From CAYPTY01 sp964413935 (GTDB taxonomy: Bacteria; Bacteroidota; Rhodothermia; Balneolales; Balneolaceae), in NCBI GenBank assembly GCA_964413935.1, contig CAYPTY010000009.1, positions 1 through 64,000 of the forward strand: 64,000 nucleotides of DNA. The letters are read 5' to 3'. Both the position numbers and the translations under genes were made by a program. A model generated the notes under the pieces. The model saw only the letters and a program-made list of their open reading frames with translations, had not been told where the DNA came from and did not search any database. This document shows positions 44,887 through 54,376 of this stretch, piece after piece; within the stretch, counting starts at the first letter, position 1; each line of letters begins with the position of its first letter.

Positions 44887-46244
44887 AACCCGTAGTCCTG
44901 AAATTCGGCGGTACATCCATGAGCGACCATCATACCTGGAAGCAGGTTTTGTCGATCATCGGGAAGTACGAACACCCCGTTGTGGTTGTGTCGGCCACCG
45001 CCAGAACCACCCGTATGCTGCTGGAAGCTGCTGAACTGGCACGCAGTAAGGATGAGGAAGCTATGCTGGATAAAGCCGATGAAATCCGCGAAAAACACGT
45101 TCGGATTGTCAAAGGATTTATAGGCGAAGACGGCGATACCGAAATTCGTATGCGTTGCCTTAATCATATCGAAGAGCAGATCAACACACTAGAATTGTAT
45201 CTGCATCAGATTCTGAGCGAAGGCCGCATCAGCCTGAAAAACAGGGACGCCCTTGCCAGCATCGGAGAACGGATTTCATCCTACTTACTGGTTCAGTGCG
45301 GGATTGCTGCGGGAATGCCCTGTTCTTTTGTGGATGCCCGGGATCTCATCAGTACGGATTCCACCTTCGGCAAGGCCAATCCTATGGAACGACAAATTCG
45401 GGACAATGCAGAACAGCTCACAGCAATCCTGGGCAGCGGAGAAATACCCATTACGGGAGGCTTTTACGGTAAAGATGCAGAAGGTAATATCACCACGCTT
45501 GGATTCGAGGGTTCAGATTATACAGCCAGTCTTCTTGGTGCCGCGCTTAAAGCCAGTGAAGTAGAAATATGGACGGATGTCAGCGGGGTGTATACTTCTG
45601 ATCCCCGATACATCAGCCATGCGAAACCCATTGAAAGCCTGAGTTACGCGGAGGCTACCGAAATGGCCTACTACGGAGCCAAAGTGCTTCATCCATCCAC
45701 CCTTAAGCCTTTGCAAAAACTGAATATACCGCTGAGGGTGAAAAATATGTTTGAACCGGATGCTCCCGGAACAGGCATCAGCAGCACTTCATCGGGCACC
45801 GGTGGCATGCTGGCCATCAGTTTTTCAGCCGATATCGCCATGCTTACAGCCAATGCGCCCGAAACGGTGATGGGTTATTCTTTTCTGAGGATGGTTTTCG
45901 AAACCCTGGAAAAAGCGGCTCTGCCGGTTGAGGTGGTTACAACCACTGAAGCCTCGGTTTCCATATGTATTCCGATGTCGGAGGATATTCCGGCACTCAT
46001 CCTGGAACTGGAAAAATTCAGCTCCGTGCATCTTCAGAGCGGTATGGGACTCATCCGCCTCATTGGCAGCAAGCATCAGAAACTGGGCGAAATGAAGCAC
46101 GAGATTTTCAGGGATATGGACGGGGTTGGACTTCATTTGCTCTCATACAGCCGCAATAAACAGAACATGAATGTGATCGTGGGTGCCGATCAGCTGATCC
46201 CTGTAGCGCAACAGATTCATAAAAACTGTTTCCCGCAGGTCTGA
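44883..46244 (+). CDS. lysC: Aspartate kinase
   Basis: It phosphorylates aspartate, the first step towards lysine, threonine and methionine. The 453-aa monofunctional enzyme has the N-terminal KFGGTSMSD motif, the GFYGKDAEGNITTLGFEGSDYTA substrate region and C-terminal ACT-type domains (from about residue 310), which suggests feedback control by amino acids. It overlaps lysA by 4 bp and is followed after 4 bp by the ABC-F gene. Confidence 0.95.
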   Translation: MKPVVLKFGGTSMSDHHTWKQVLSIIGKYEHPVVVVSATARTTRMLLEAAELARSKDEEAMLDKADEIREKHVRIVKGFIGEDGDTEIRMRCLNHIEEQINTLELYLHQILSEGRISLKNRDALASIGERISSYLLVQCGIAAGMPCSFVDARDLISTDSTFGKANPMERQIRDNAEQLTAILGSGEIPITGGFYGKDAEGNITTLGFEGSDYTASLLGAALKASEVEIWTDVSGVYTSDPRYISHAKPIESLSYAEATEMAYYGAKVLHPSTLKPLQKLNIPLRVKNMFEPDAPGTGISSTSSGTGGMLAISFSADIAMLTANAPETVMGYSFLRMVFETLEKAALPVEVVTTTEASVSICIPMSEDIPALILELEKFSSVHLQSGMGLIRLIGSKHQKLGEMKHEIFRDMDGVGLHLLSYSRNKQNMNVIVGADQLIPVAQQIHKNCFPQV

Positions 46245-46248
46245 GCGC

Positions 46249-48201
46249 ATGCTGGCCCTGGAAAATATCACCCTTCAACTTGGTGAACGGGACCTGCTGA
46301 ACGGCGTTAACGCACTCATAAACGAAGGTGACCATATCGGCCTGGTAGGACCCAATGGTGCCGGGAAATCTACCTTGCTGAAAATTATAGCGGGTGAACT
46401 GGAGTGCGATGAAGGAGGCGTTCAGATTTCGGGCGAGGAAAGCATCGGTTATTTGCCTCAGGATGGTGTAGATCCGGATTTTAGCCTCAGCGTTTATGAA
46501 GAAGTGGAATCAGCCTTTGCCCACCTGCTGGAACTGGAACAGAAAGTAAACCGGCTGCAGCACAAACTGGCTGAAACCGATGCCAAGTCCGAAGCTCATG
46601 AAAAGCTACTGGAAGAATATGGCAAGCTACAGCACAAACTGGAGTTGTCTGGGGTTTACAGCCTCAGATCAGAAATAGAGAAAATTCTCATGGGACTGGG
46701 ATTCAGCGAATCTGATTTCAGCCGGTCGACCACTGAGTTTTCGGGAGGCTGGCTGATGCGTATCGCACTCGCCAAATTGCTGCTTAAAAATCCGACCTAT
46801 CTGCTGCTGGATGAACCTACCAACCACCTCGACATTGAGTCGCTTCAGTGGATGGAGCAGTTTCTGGAAAATTACAAAGGAGCGGTGATTGTAGTCTCAC
46901 ACGACCGGGCCTTTCTGGACAATATGACCAATCGTACCCTCGCCCTGCGTCAGGGACAGATCCGGGATTACAGCGGCAACTATTCCTTTTATGAGAACAA
47001 GTGGGAAGAGGAAAAAGAACTCTTGCTCAACGCGCAGAAAAATCAGGAGAAACAGCTCAAGGAAACCCAGGAGTTTATAGACCGGTTTCGATACAAAGCC
47101 ACCAAAGCCCGACAGGTGCAGTCACGCATCAAGCAGATGGAAAAAGTCGAAAAAATCGAGGTTGAAGATGACCTGACGGAAGTCAGTTTCCGTTTTCCGG
47201 AACCAGAACGAAGCGGGGCTGTAGTGATGAAACTGGAGGATCTGTCCAAAAGCTATGGAGCATATCAGGTTTTTGATCAGCTGAATTTCGAAATGGAGCG
47301 GGGGGATAAAATTGCGGTGCTGGGGCCAAACGGAGCCGGGAAATCAACCTTGATCCGGATTTTGGCAGGCATGGAACCCTTTCATGGCGGCAAGCGGATT
47401 ACCGGACACAATGTGACGGTATCCTATTTTGCGCAGCATCAGGCTCAGGAACTGGACGAAAGCCTGGATGTACTTAACACCCTGAAAACGGCGGGCAGCA
47501 ATCAGGGAGAAAGTCAGCTCAGAACTCTGCTGGGGTGTTTTCTTTTTCAGGGGGATGACGTCTTCAAAAAAGTGAAAGTGTTATCCGGCGGCGAGAAAAG
47601 CCGACTGGCTCTGTCCAAGATGATTTTATCTCCATCCAACCTGCTCATCTTTGATGAACCAACCAACCACCTCGACATGGCCTCCAAGAGTCGTCTTCAG
47701 CAGGCATTACAGCAATATGAAGGCAGCTGCATCATTGTTTCCCACGACCGTAATTTTCTGGATCCCATCGTAAATAAAGTGCTGGAAGTTCAGCCCAGGC
47801 GAGTGCGCACCTTCCTTGGAAATGTTTCATTCTATTTGTCCAAAAAAGCAGAAGAAAATGAAGATGCAGATACAGCCTCATCCATGGAAACAGACACTTC
47901 AAAAACAACCCGCAAGGAACAAAGAAGAAAAGAGGCTGAACGGAGGAATGAAAGAAACAGACGCATTAACCCTGTGAAGAAAAAGATGCAGGCCGTGGAA
48001 AAAGAAATCGCTGAATTTGAAACAAAAAAAGAGGAAATTGAGATGTTTATGGCTGATCCCGGGTTTTATGAAGATCCTGCGCATGTAAAAGAACAAAGCA
48101 TGCAGTATGAGGAAATAAAGAAAAAGCTGGCCGACAGTTATCACAAATGGGAAGAATATGCACTGCGCATCGAAGCGATTGAAGAAGAGCTAAATCAATG
48201 A
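46249..48201 (+). CDS. ABC-F family ATPase
   Basis: This 650-aa soluble protein carries two ABC cassettes, each with Walker A GPNGAGKST, and signatures SGGWLMR and SGGEKSRL. A charged interdomain linker includes FRYKATKARQVQSRIKQMEK, and a C-terminal coiled coil is rich in Lys/Glu (from about residue 550). No membrane segments exist. ABC-F proteins act on ribosomes (EttA, Uup and antibiotic-protection types); with its long coiled-coil tail this is most like Uup/YdiF. The start lies 4 bp after lysC, and its end overlaps the lipoprotein start by 4 bp. Confidence 0.93.
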   Translation: MLALENITLQLGERDLLNGVNALINEGDHIGLVGPNGAGKSTLLKIIAGELECDEGGVQISGEESIGYLPQDGVDPDFSLSVYEEVESAFAHLLELEQKVNRLQHKLAETDAKSEAHEKLLEEYGKLQHKLELSGVYSLRSEIEKILMGLGFSESDFSRSTTEFSGGWLMRIALAKLLLKNPTYLLLDEPTNHLDIESLQWMEQFLENYKGAVIVVSHDRAFLDNMTNRTLALRQGQIRDYSGNYSFYENKWEEEKELLLNAQKNQEKQLKETQEFIDRFRYKATKARQVQSRIKQMEKVEKIEVEDDLTEVSFRFPEPERSGAVVMKLEDLSKSYGAYQVFDQLNFEMERGDKIAVLGPNGAGKSTLIRILAGMEPFHGGKRITGHNVTVSYFAQHQAQELDESLDVLNTLKTAGSNQGESQLRTLLGCFLFQGDDVFKKVKVLSGGEKSRLALSKMILSPSNLLIFDEPTNHLDMASKSRLQQALQQYEGSCIIVSHDRNFLDPIVNKVLEVQPRRVRTFLGNVSFYLSKKAEENEDADTASSMETDTSKTTRKEQRRKEAERRNERNRRINPVKKKMQAVEKEIAEFETKKEEIEMFMADPGFYEDPAHVKEQSMQYEEIKKKLADSYHKWEEYALRIEAIEEELNQ

Positions 48202-48776
48202 AAACATTACTCATTCTTATTTTTTCGGGTATTCTCGTGGCAGGCTGCGCTGGCAGCAGGAAAGCTGCTGACGAACAGGAATTACAGCCCGAAGCCATCT
48301 TACAAGTGGAAACCACCCCGGAGGACGTCAGCAGCACACGAATCAGTGTGAATATAACCTCATCCAATCCAACCGGTGGCTATTTCCAGTTTGATTCAAC
48401 AGACACAGGCTGGAGCGGGTTTGCCCGTACCTTCCGCAATCTGAACGATACCCTGGAAGTACTCTCCAACCAGCCGGTAATGCCTCGCAACGGTTGGGAG
48501 GAATTCAATGACATGGTAAACTTCCTGCAGATTTTTACCCTTCCAAAACAAACTGAAATCCGGAATTGCTATGAAAACCCAATTGGAAGGCGAAACAACC
48601 CGCTCAATGTGCAGATTGAGGTTGAGGCAGAGCGTGTCGGTGGTTTTAAAAACACCTATATCTATGCAAATCCGGCAGTTGAAACCCGCGAATACTGGCA
48701 GTCAGCCAATCTGATCACTTTCCTCTCCTACATCACTACAGAAGTGATTGTAGATACCACTCGGGTGATGGAATAA
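48198..48776 (+). CDS. Lipoprotein of unknown function
   Basis: This is a 192-aa secreted protein. MKTLLILIFSGILVAGCAGSRKA is a clear lipoprotein signal with the lipobox cysteine at residue 17. The mature part (TSTRISVNITSSNPTGGYFQF-like region, then LQIFTLPKQTEIRNCYENPIGRRNNPLNVQIEVE) has no recognised domain. Its start overlaps the ABC-F stop by 4 bp, so it is the last gene of the antiporter-lysA-lysC-abcF run. Confidence 0.8.
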   Translation: MKTLLILIFSGILVAGCAGSRKAADEQELQPEAILQVETTPEDVSSTRISVNITSSNPTGGYFQFDSTDTGWSGFARTFRNLNDTLEVLSNQPVMPRNGWEEFNDMVNFLQIFTLPKQTEIRNCYENPIGRRNNPLNVQIEVEAERVGGFKNTYIYANPAVETREYWQSANLITFLSYITTEVIVDTTRVME

Positions 48777-48784
48777 ATCGGGGA

Positions 48785-49204
48785 TCAGGTTGCAAATACC
48801 TGACTCATATCCCGAAAAGCCTTGAATTCAAGGGCATTGCCACTGGGATCCAGGAAAAACATGGTAGCCTGCTCACCCGGTTCCCCCTTGAATCGGATAT
48901 AGGGCTCAATTATGAAGTCTATACCAGCCTGTGAAACCCGTTCTGCCAGAGCTTCCCAATCATTCCATGGCAGGATCAGCCCAAAGTGCTTGACCGGAAC
49001 CTGATGCCCGTCCACCTCATTCATCTGGGATTTACCGGCATCTTCCGGACTCAGGTGGGCAACCACCTGATGGCCCCAGAAATTGAAGTCAATCCAGTGA
49101 TCAGAGGAGCGACCGGTATCGCAACCCAGAACATCACGATAAAAAGTGAGGGTTTCGTCCAGGTTTTTAACCGGAAAAGCGAGATGGAAAGGAGAAATGC
49201 TCAT
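48785..49204 (-). CDS. VOC/glyoxalase superfamily protein
   Basis: This 139-aa protein has the VOC beta-alpha-beta-beta-beta repeat fold. HLAFPVKNLDETLTFYRDVLGC opens the first module and MFFLDPSGNALEFKAFRD closes the second. The His and Glu positions usual for a metal site (H8, E128) are present. Substrates of such proteins vary widely, so the reaction is not assigned. It is the only minus-strand gene between the lipoprotein and the hydrolase, with convergent and divergent neighbours. Confidence 0.88.
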   Translation of the reverse strand: MSISPFHLAFPVKNLDETLTFYRDVLGCDTGRSSDHWIDFNFWGHQVVAHLSPEDAGKSQMNEVDGHQVPVKHFGLILPWNDWEALAERVSQAGIDFIIEPYIRFKGEPGEQATMFFLDPSGNALEFKAFRDMSQVFAT

Positions 49205-49272
49205 ATGCTTTGTTTACTTTCTTGTTCGGGACAACTTAGGACCACACGTTCAGATCGAAATTAATTCTATTT

Positions 49273-50031
49273 ATGAAATCAACAAAACTCACCTTTACCG
49301 GTGCAATGGGAGAAAAGCTTTCAGCCAAATTTGATACTCCTGACGACGGAAATTACAGCCATGTAGCCCTTTTTGCACACTGCTTCACCTGTTCCAAAAA
49401 CCTGAAGACCGTTGGGAACATTACCCGGGTGCTGGCAGAGAAAGGCATCGCCACCTTCCGCTTCGATTTTACCGGTTTGGGTGAAAGTGAAGGCGACTTT
49501 GCAGATACCAACTTTTCTTCCAATGTGGATGATCTGGTGGCCGCTTATCAATACTGCTGTGAAACGTATAAATCACCCGAGATTCTGATTGGCCACTCCC
49601 TGGGCGGAGCGGCCGTGCTTCAGGCCGCTCATCAGATGCCGGAAGTGAAGGCTGTTACGACGATGGGTGCGCCCGCCGATCCTGAGCATGTTAAAAAGAA
49701 CTTCGGGCTTCAATTGAGTGAAATCGAATCTGAAGGAGAGGCCGAAGTAACCCTGGCCGGGCGATCTTTCACCATAAAAAAACAATTTCTGGATGACCTT
49801 GAGGATGCATCCATGAAAGAATATACCCGCGGTTTGAAACGAGCTCTGCTAGTGATGCACAGTCCGCTGGATGAAACGGTGGGCATTGAGAATGCAGAGC
49901 GTATCTTCATCAGGGCAAGGCATCCCAAGAGCTTTGTATCGCTGGATCAGTCCAACCACCTCATGACCGACGATAGCGACAGCCGTTATGCAGGTTCTGT
50001 GGTGGTAACCTGGGCTTCAATATATATTTAA
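49273..50031 (+). CDS. Alpha/beta hydrolase without the usual OsmC partner domain
   Basis: This 252-aa alpha/beta hydrolase has the nucleophile elbow GHSLGGAA (near residue 110), HCFTCSKNLKTV in the oxyanion region, and a late His in LDQSNHLMTDDS. The closest relatives are bifunctional proteins in which this domain is followed by OsmC (peroxide detoxification). Here the frame stops at WASIYI, just where OsmC would begin, and the next gene is a transporter, so OsmC is absent. It begins a run with the BASS transporter (6-bp gap), an acyltransferase and sodC. Confidence 0.87.
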   Translation: MKSTKLTFTGAMGEKLSAKFDTPDDGNYSHVALFAHCFTCSKNLKTVGNITRVLAEKGIATFRFDFTGLGESEGDFADTNFSSNVDDLVAAYQYCCETYKSPEILIGHSLGGAAVLQAAHQMPEVKAVTTMGAPADPEHVKKNFGLQLSEIESEGEAEVTLAGRSFTIKKQFLDDLEDASMKEYTRGLKRALLVMHSPLDETVGIENAERIFIRARHPKSFVSLDQSNHLMTDDSDSRYAGSVVVTWASIYI

Positions 50032-50037
50032 GCCCCC

Positions 50038-50955
50038 TTGGTCGATTCCATTCAGCTAAATATCAGCAATAATGCCCTTTGGGTGATGAACAGCTCCCTG
50101 GCGGTGATCATGTTCGGGGTGGCCCTCGAACTCACCGTTCAGAATTTCAGAGACATTGCAAGAAAACCAAAGGGTACTTTGATTGGGGTAGTCTCTCAAT
50201 TTTTTGTCTTGCCTTTTCTAACCTATTTACTGGTATTGGTGATGCAGCCCCGCCCAAGCCTTGCGCTGGGTATGATGATGGTGGCTGCATGTCCCGGTGG
50301 GAATGTCTCCAATTTTTTCTCCCTGCTGGCCAGGGGGAATGCGGCTCTGTCTGTCAGCCTCACTGCCATTGCGACGGTACTTGCCATTGTGATGACCCCA
50401 TTGAATTTTTCATTCTGGGCCAGCCTGTATGAACCCACACGGCTTATCCTGAAGGAAGTCAGCATCGATCTGTTTCAGGTTTTTATCACTATTGTGGTGA
50501 TTCTGGGCATTCCGCTTATCCTGGGAATGCTGGTAAGGCATTTTAAACCCGATATTGCCAATCGATTTGCCAAATACATCAAGAACTTTGGGATTCTTTT
50601 CTTTGGCAGTTTTGTGATTGTGGCCTTTGCCCGGAATTATGAGCACTTCGTGAATTATGTTCATCTGGTGCTGTTACTCGTTTTTCTTCATAATCTCTTA
50701 GCCATGGTTACCGGATATAGTCTGGGCAAAATGGGCGGATTGCCTTACAAGGACCGTAAATCGCTGGCCATAGAAACCGGAATTCAAAACTCAGGTTTGG
50801 GTCTTTTGCTGATTTTTAATTTCTTTGACGGCCTCGGTGGCATGGCGCTGGTAGCCGGCTGGTGGGGCATCTGGCATATGGTGAGTGGATTCACCATGGC
50901 CTGGTACTGGTCGGTGGGCAAACCCTATGTGACAGGAATATTCAAACATGCGTAA
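50038..50955 (+). CDS. Bile acid:sodium symporter (BASS) family protein (TTG start)
   Basis: This 305-aa membrane protein has about 10 hydrophobic segments and the BASS signature ALGMMMVAACPGGNVSNFFSLLARGNAALSVSLT (from about residue 80), plus the second half SLAIETGIQNSGLGLLLIF. It should carry an organic anion with Na+; the substrate is unknown. TTG 50038 is chosen because an ATG 16 codons later would shorten the first helix region. It overlaps the acyltransferase by 8 bp. Confidence 0.88.
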   Translation: MVDSIQLNISNNALWVMNSSLAVIMFGVALELTVQNFRDIARKPKGTLIGVVSQFFVLPFLTYLLVLVMQPRPSLALGMMMVAACPGGNVSNFFSLLARGNAALSVSLTAIATVLAIVMTPLNFSFWASLYEPTRLILKEVSIDLFQVFITIVVILGIPLILGMLVRHFKPDIANRFAKYIKNFGILFFGSFVIVAFARNYEHFVNYVHLVLLLVFLHNLLAMVTGYSLGKMGGLPYKDRKSLAIETGIQNSGLGLLLIFNFFDGLGGMALVAGWWGIWHMVSGFTMAWYWSVGKPYVTGIFKHA

Positions 50956-52222
50956 AAATTACCTCTGGTTTAATTTATTCAGGCTCTACTTTGTACGAAT
51001 CTGGGTGCACCTCTTTCTGGGGAAAATCACCATCCTTAACAGGGAAAAAATGCCCATCGGTAAACCGATGGTGATTGTAATGAATCACCAGAATTCCTTT
51101 CTGGATGCTTTCATCGTGGTAACTAAATTCTCCATGTTTGCCCACTTCATGACCAATGCGATGGTATTCAAAAACCCCATTCTTGGTGGATTTCTGCGCA
51201 GTCTGAACCTGATTCCCATATATCGCGTCCGGGATGGCTTCCGTGCCGTGGAGAAGAACAAAGAAATTTTTGAACTCACCTCAGGTTACCTGAAGCGGGG
51301 CGATCAGATCTTCGTTTTCCCTGAAGCAAATCATAATCTGAAAAGAAGACTGCGCCCATTGAGCAAAGGCTTCAGCCGCATGATTTTCAGCACCATGGAG
51401 AAATATGACTGGGACCTGGACCTTCAGGTAGTTCCCGTCACTGTTAATTACGGAGACCACCGGAATTCCATGCAGCCGGTGAAAGTGGTTATCCGGGATC
51501 CGATTCCGGTTAAGAAGTATGAAGCGATCTGTAAAGAAAATGAAAGAGAAGCCCCGAAGAAGATCAAAGAAGATGTTCACGATGCACTTATCCATCATAT
51601 GGTGCATGTGCCCAACGTTGATGATTATCCGGCATACCAAATCATCCTGGATGAACTTGCGGATGATGATACAGAGATCACCGATCCCTACCTGACAAAC
51701 AAACGTATTGACTGGCTGAGCAATTACCTGACTGAGGAAGACCTGGAAGCCGGGCGGGAGTTGATGAAGATTCTGGAGCGACAAAATATCCGCCTGAAAT
51801 TTACCGAGCAGAAAAACACCTGGCTCCACTGGGTCGGATTTATACTGGGCCTGCCCGTAATCCTCAACAACCTTATACCTTATCAGCCTCTACGGCATCT
51901 GACCCAGAATATCATAAAGGATCATGCTTTCGATGCCTCCATTAAAGTACTGGTGGGTGGTGCATTGCTTCCGGTTTTTTATCTGATTGTTTTTATGCTG
52001 ATCGGCTTTGTTAGCGGCAACTGGATTGCAGCCCTGATTTACCTGGCTTTATCCTTTCTGACTGCTCCGCTCTTCCTGCGTTTAAAAAGATTCTGGATGC
52101 GTAAACGCAACCTTGACCGACTCCAAAGTCTTCAGAAAGAGAAACCGACCCTGTACGACAAGATTCAGAAACACCGATCCAGATTGCTGAAAATTCGCCA
52201 GGAGATGCTTGAGATTGAATGA
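50948..52222 (+). CDS. 1-acyl-glycerol-phosphate acyltransferase-like protein
   Basis: This 424-aa PlsC-family enzyme acylates a glycerol-phosphate lipid precursor. The catalytic block is NHQNSFLDAF with histidine and aspartate five residues apart, as in the longer Gat-like subfamily rather than the usual H-x4-D. FPEANHNLKRRLRPLSKG provides the acyl-acceptor motif. A C-terminal membrane region (about residues 300-380) follows. It is translationally coupled to the BASS gene by an 8-bp overlap. Confidence 0.88.
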   Translation: MRKNYLWFNLFRLYFVRIWVHLFLGKITILNREKMPIGKPMVIVMNHQNSFLDAFIVVTKFSMFAHFMTNAMVFKNPILGGFLRSLNLIPIYRVRDGFRAVEKNKEIFELTSGYLKRGDQIFVFPEANHNLKRRLRPLSKGFSRMIFSTMEKYDWDLDLQVVPVTVNYGDHRNSMQPVKVVIRDPIPVKKYEAICKENEREAPKKIKEDVHDALIHHMVHVPNVDDYPAYQIILDELADDDTEITDPYLTNKRIDWLSNYLTEEDLEAGRELMKILERQNIRLKFTEQKNTWLHWVGFILGLPVILNNLIPYQPLRHLTQNIIKDHAFDASIKVLVGGALLPVFYLIVFMLIGFVSGNWIAALIYLALSFLTAPLFLRLKRFWMRKRNLDRLQSLQKEKPTLYDKIQKHRSRLLKIRQEMLEIE

Positions 52223-52250
52223 TTCCACCTTTTCAACCGTTTTAGATATT

Positions 52251-52805
52251 ATGAGGAACTCAATTATACTAACCACACTATTATGCTTTTCCCTGCTCAG
52301 TTGTACTGAGAAGGAAGTTGAAGAAACAATGATCGTTGACGGACCTGAAACCACATCAGCTGTCGCTATGATCTATCCCACCTCAAACAGCGATGGTGCT
52401 CTGAACGGACAAATCCGGATACAGGAAACAGACAGTGGTATCGTGGTTATCGGAGGAATAAACGGACTCACTCCCGGTGAGCATGCCTTGCACATTCATC
52501 AGTTTGGTGACTGCACTGAACCCGATGGAAGTTCTGCCGGTGGACATTTTAATCCACTCGGAACCCAGCATGGCAAACGGGGTGAAGGAGAATTTCATGC
52601 CGGTGATCTGGCCAACATCACAGCTGACGATAACGGAACGGCTACATTCGAATTATCCGGCGAAACGTATACCAGACAATGGATGAAAAGTATCATTGGT
52701 CGCGGAGTAATTATACATGCCGGTGCTGATGATTTCACATCACAGCCATCCGGTGCAGCCGGAGCCCGCGTTGCTTGTGGAGTTGTAGGTATTGCGGGTG
52801 AATAA
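52251..52805 (+). CDS. sodC: Cu/Zn superoxide dismutase, lipoprotein
   Basis: It converts superoxide to hydrogen peroxide and oxygen in the periplasm. The 184-aa lipoprotein starts at ATG 52251 with lipobox LLSC (C18); an upstream in-frame start overlaps the acyltransferase stop and is not used. Metal ligands are in HALHIHQFGDC (H81, H83), GGHFNP (H99), H107, H116, D119 and HAGADDF (H156). C88 and C176 are placed for the conserved disulfide. It ends the hydrolase-BASS-acyltransferase run. Confidence 0.95.
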   Translation: MRNSIILTTLLCFSLLSCTEKEVEETMIVDGPETTSAVAMIYPTSNSDGALNGQIRIQETDSGIVVIGGINGLTPGEHALHIHQFGDCTEPDGSSAGGHFNPLGTQHGKRGEGEFHAGDLANITADDNGTATFELSGETYTRQWMKSIIGRGVIIHAGADDFTSQPSGAAGARVACGVVGIAGE

Positions 52806-52820
52806 TCACCCAAACTCATA

Positions 52821-54245
52821 CTAGTTCAGGCTCCACACGTAGGTACCAACGGCGCCTGCTTCAAGGTGTGATTTAAATTCAAAATCACCGTTGCGTACCA
52901 TAAAATCCTGATTTTGTCCGGTGTTATTCATTGCCAGAAGCACAATTTTATCATCTGGAGTCCTGAAAGCCACATTCGGGATAACATTTTCATAATTGCT
53001 GGCAATGCGTTCTGAACCCGGTCTCACAAATTTTGAAGCGTGAGCAATAACATAATAACCGGCATTCCGGATAACTGCATTTTGATCGATGGTTACAGCT
53101 CCTTTACAAAGAGTGCAACCTCCGTCGGTATGGGGATCCCAGTTCGGATCTGAAGCCAGATTCCATTCAATAACCGCATTGCACCAGTTCCGTGTACTTC
53201 CTATCACAATCTCACGGGTATGCCATTGCAGATCACCATTAAAGGTGCCATTGCCGCTGTACCACTGCTCGGTGAAGTACAGCTCCTTGTCAGGGAAGTT
53301 GGTATGCACCTGAGACAGATCCCAGATAGATCCTCCATATAAGTGAAAAGCTGATCCGGCCGTGTATGGACCTGCCTGCGCATTGGCCATTACCTGCATG
53401 GGGTAGTCAATGTTATCCGCATTGTGATCGTAAACGATGATTTTTGTATCGATGTCGTTGGCTTCAAAAGCCGGTCCCAGACTTTGGCCCACAAAATCGG
53501 CCTGAGCTGAAGCAGTCATCACCATACTTGGATTATTCCCGCCGTGCAGGGGTTCGTTCTGCGGGGTTACAGAAGTGATGGTTATTCCCTCTGCTTCCAT
53601 TGCTTTCACATATTTCACAAAATATTCGGCATAGGAATCATAATATTGAGGCTGCAGGCTGCCTCCTATGGTCGAATTATTATCCTTCATCCAGACCGGA
53701 GCCGACCAGGGAGAAGCCATGATATTTATGTCCGGATTGATAGCCAGAATTTCTTTAAGTACCGGGATCAGATACTGCCGGTCCGGGTTTATCGAAAAAT
53801 TATCCTGATTCACATCCGTTTGTCCTGCTGCCAGGTCATTGTAGGAGAAGGGAGCAGGATCCAGGTCGCTGGCACCAAGACTCACACGGATATAGGACAT
53901 ACCGATTTCACCCTCTCCAGTGCCGAACAGTTCATTCAACAGGGAACGGCGCTCGCCCGCACTCATTCTGGCGATGTGGTAGGCGCTTCCACCGGTCAAT
54001 GCAAATCCAAAACCATAGATTTCCTGATAAGTGGTATTGGCATCAATTTCTATAAGTGTTTGAGGGGCATAGGAATTATTGAACAGATCCTCATCCTGAG
54101 CTTCAAACAGTGATTGACGGTCGGGTGTTGTTTTAAAAAACTGAAGCCCAGGATCTTCATCCCCACCATCGGAAGAATTAGACTGGCAATGAATGGTTAC
54201 AGGTACAATCGCTAATATGAGGATGAGTAAGATAAACTGGCGCAT
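52821..54245 (-). CDS. Glycoside hydrolase family 30 (glucosylceramidase-like), lipoprotein
   Basis: This 474-aa secreted protein has a lipobox-like TIHC (C20). The GH30 (beta/alpha)8 barrel starts near TTYQEIYGFGFALTGGSAYHIARM. The acid/base glutamate is E231 in TPQNEP and the nucleophile is E326 in LYFTEQW, both intact. A C-terminal beta domain (from about residue 400) completes the usual length. GH30 enzymes cleave beta-glucosides, beta-1,6-glucans or xylans; the substrate is not determinable. It is convergent with sodC (15 bp between stops) and diverges from the next hydrolase. Confidence 0.92.
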   Translation of the reverse strand: MRQFILLILILAIVPVTIHCQSNSSDGGDEDPGLQFFKTTPDRQSLFEAQDEDLFNNSYAPQTLIEIDANTTYQEIYGFGFALTGGSAYHIARMSAGERRSLLNELFGTGEGEIGMSYIRVSLGASDLDPAPFSYNDLAAGQTDVNQDNFSINPDRQYLIPVLKEILAINPDINIMASPWSAPVWMKDNNSTIGGSLQPQYYDSYAEYFVKYVKAMEAEGITITSVTPQNEPLHGGNNPSMVMTASAQADFVGQSLGPAFEANDIDTKIIVYDHNADNIDYPMQVMANAQAGPYTAGSAFHLYGGSIWDLSQVHTNFPDKELYFTEQWYSGNGTFNGDLQWHTREIVIGSTRNWCNAVIEWNLASDPNWDPHTDGGCTLCKGAVTIDQNAVIRNAGYYVIAHASKFVRPGSERIASNYENVIPNVAFRTPDDKIVLLAMNNTGQNQDFMVRNGDFEFKSHLEAGAVGTYVWSLN

Positions 54246-54376
54246 AGCATGAATAGTTATTTTTTATGAATCTATAGAAAGAAAATTTCTGTATCAATTG
54301 AGAAAATTTCCCTCATTTTGGTTTTGTGACCCGCTTAGTCCTATACTGTGACTCAACCAAATCCATGCTCCCTCCG

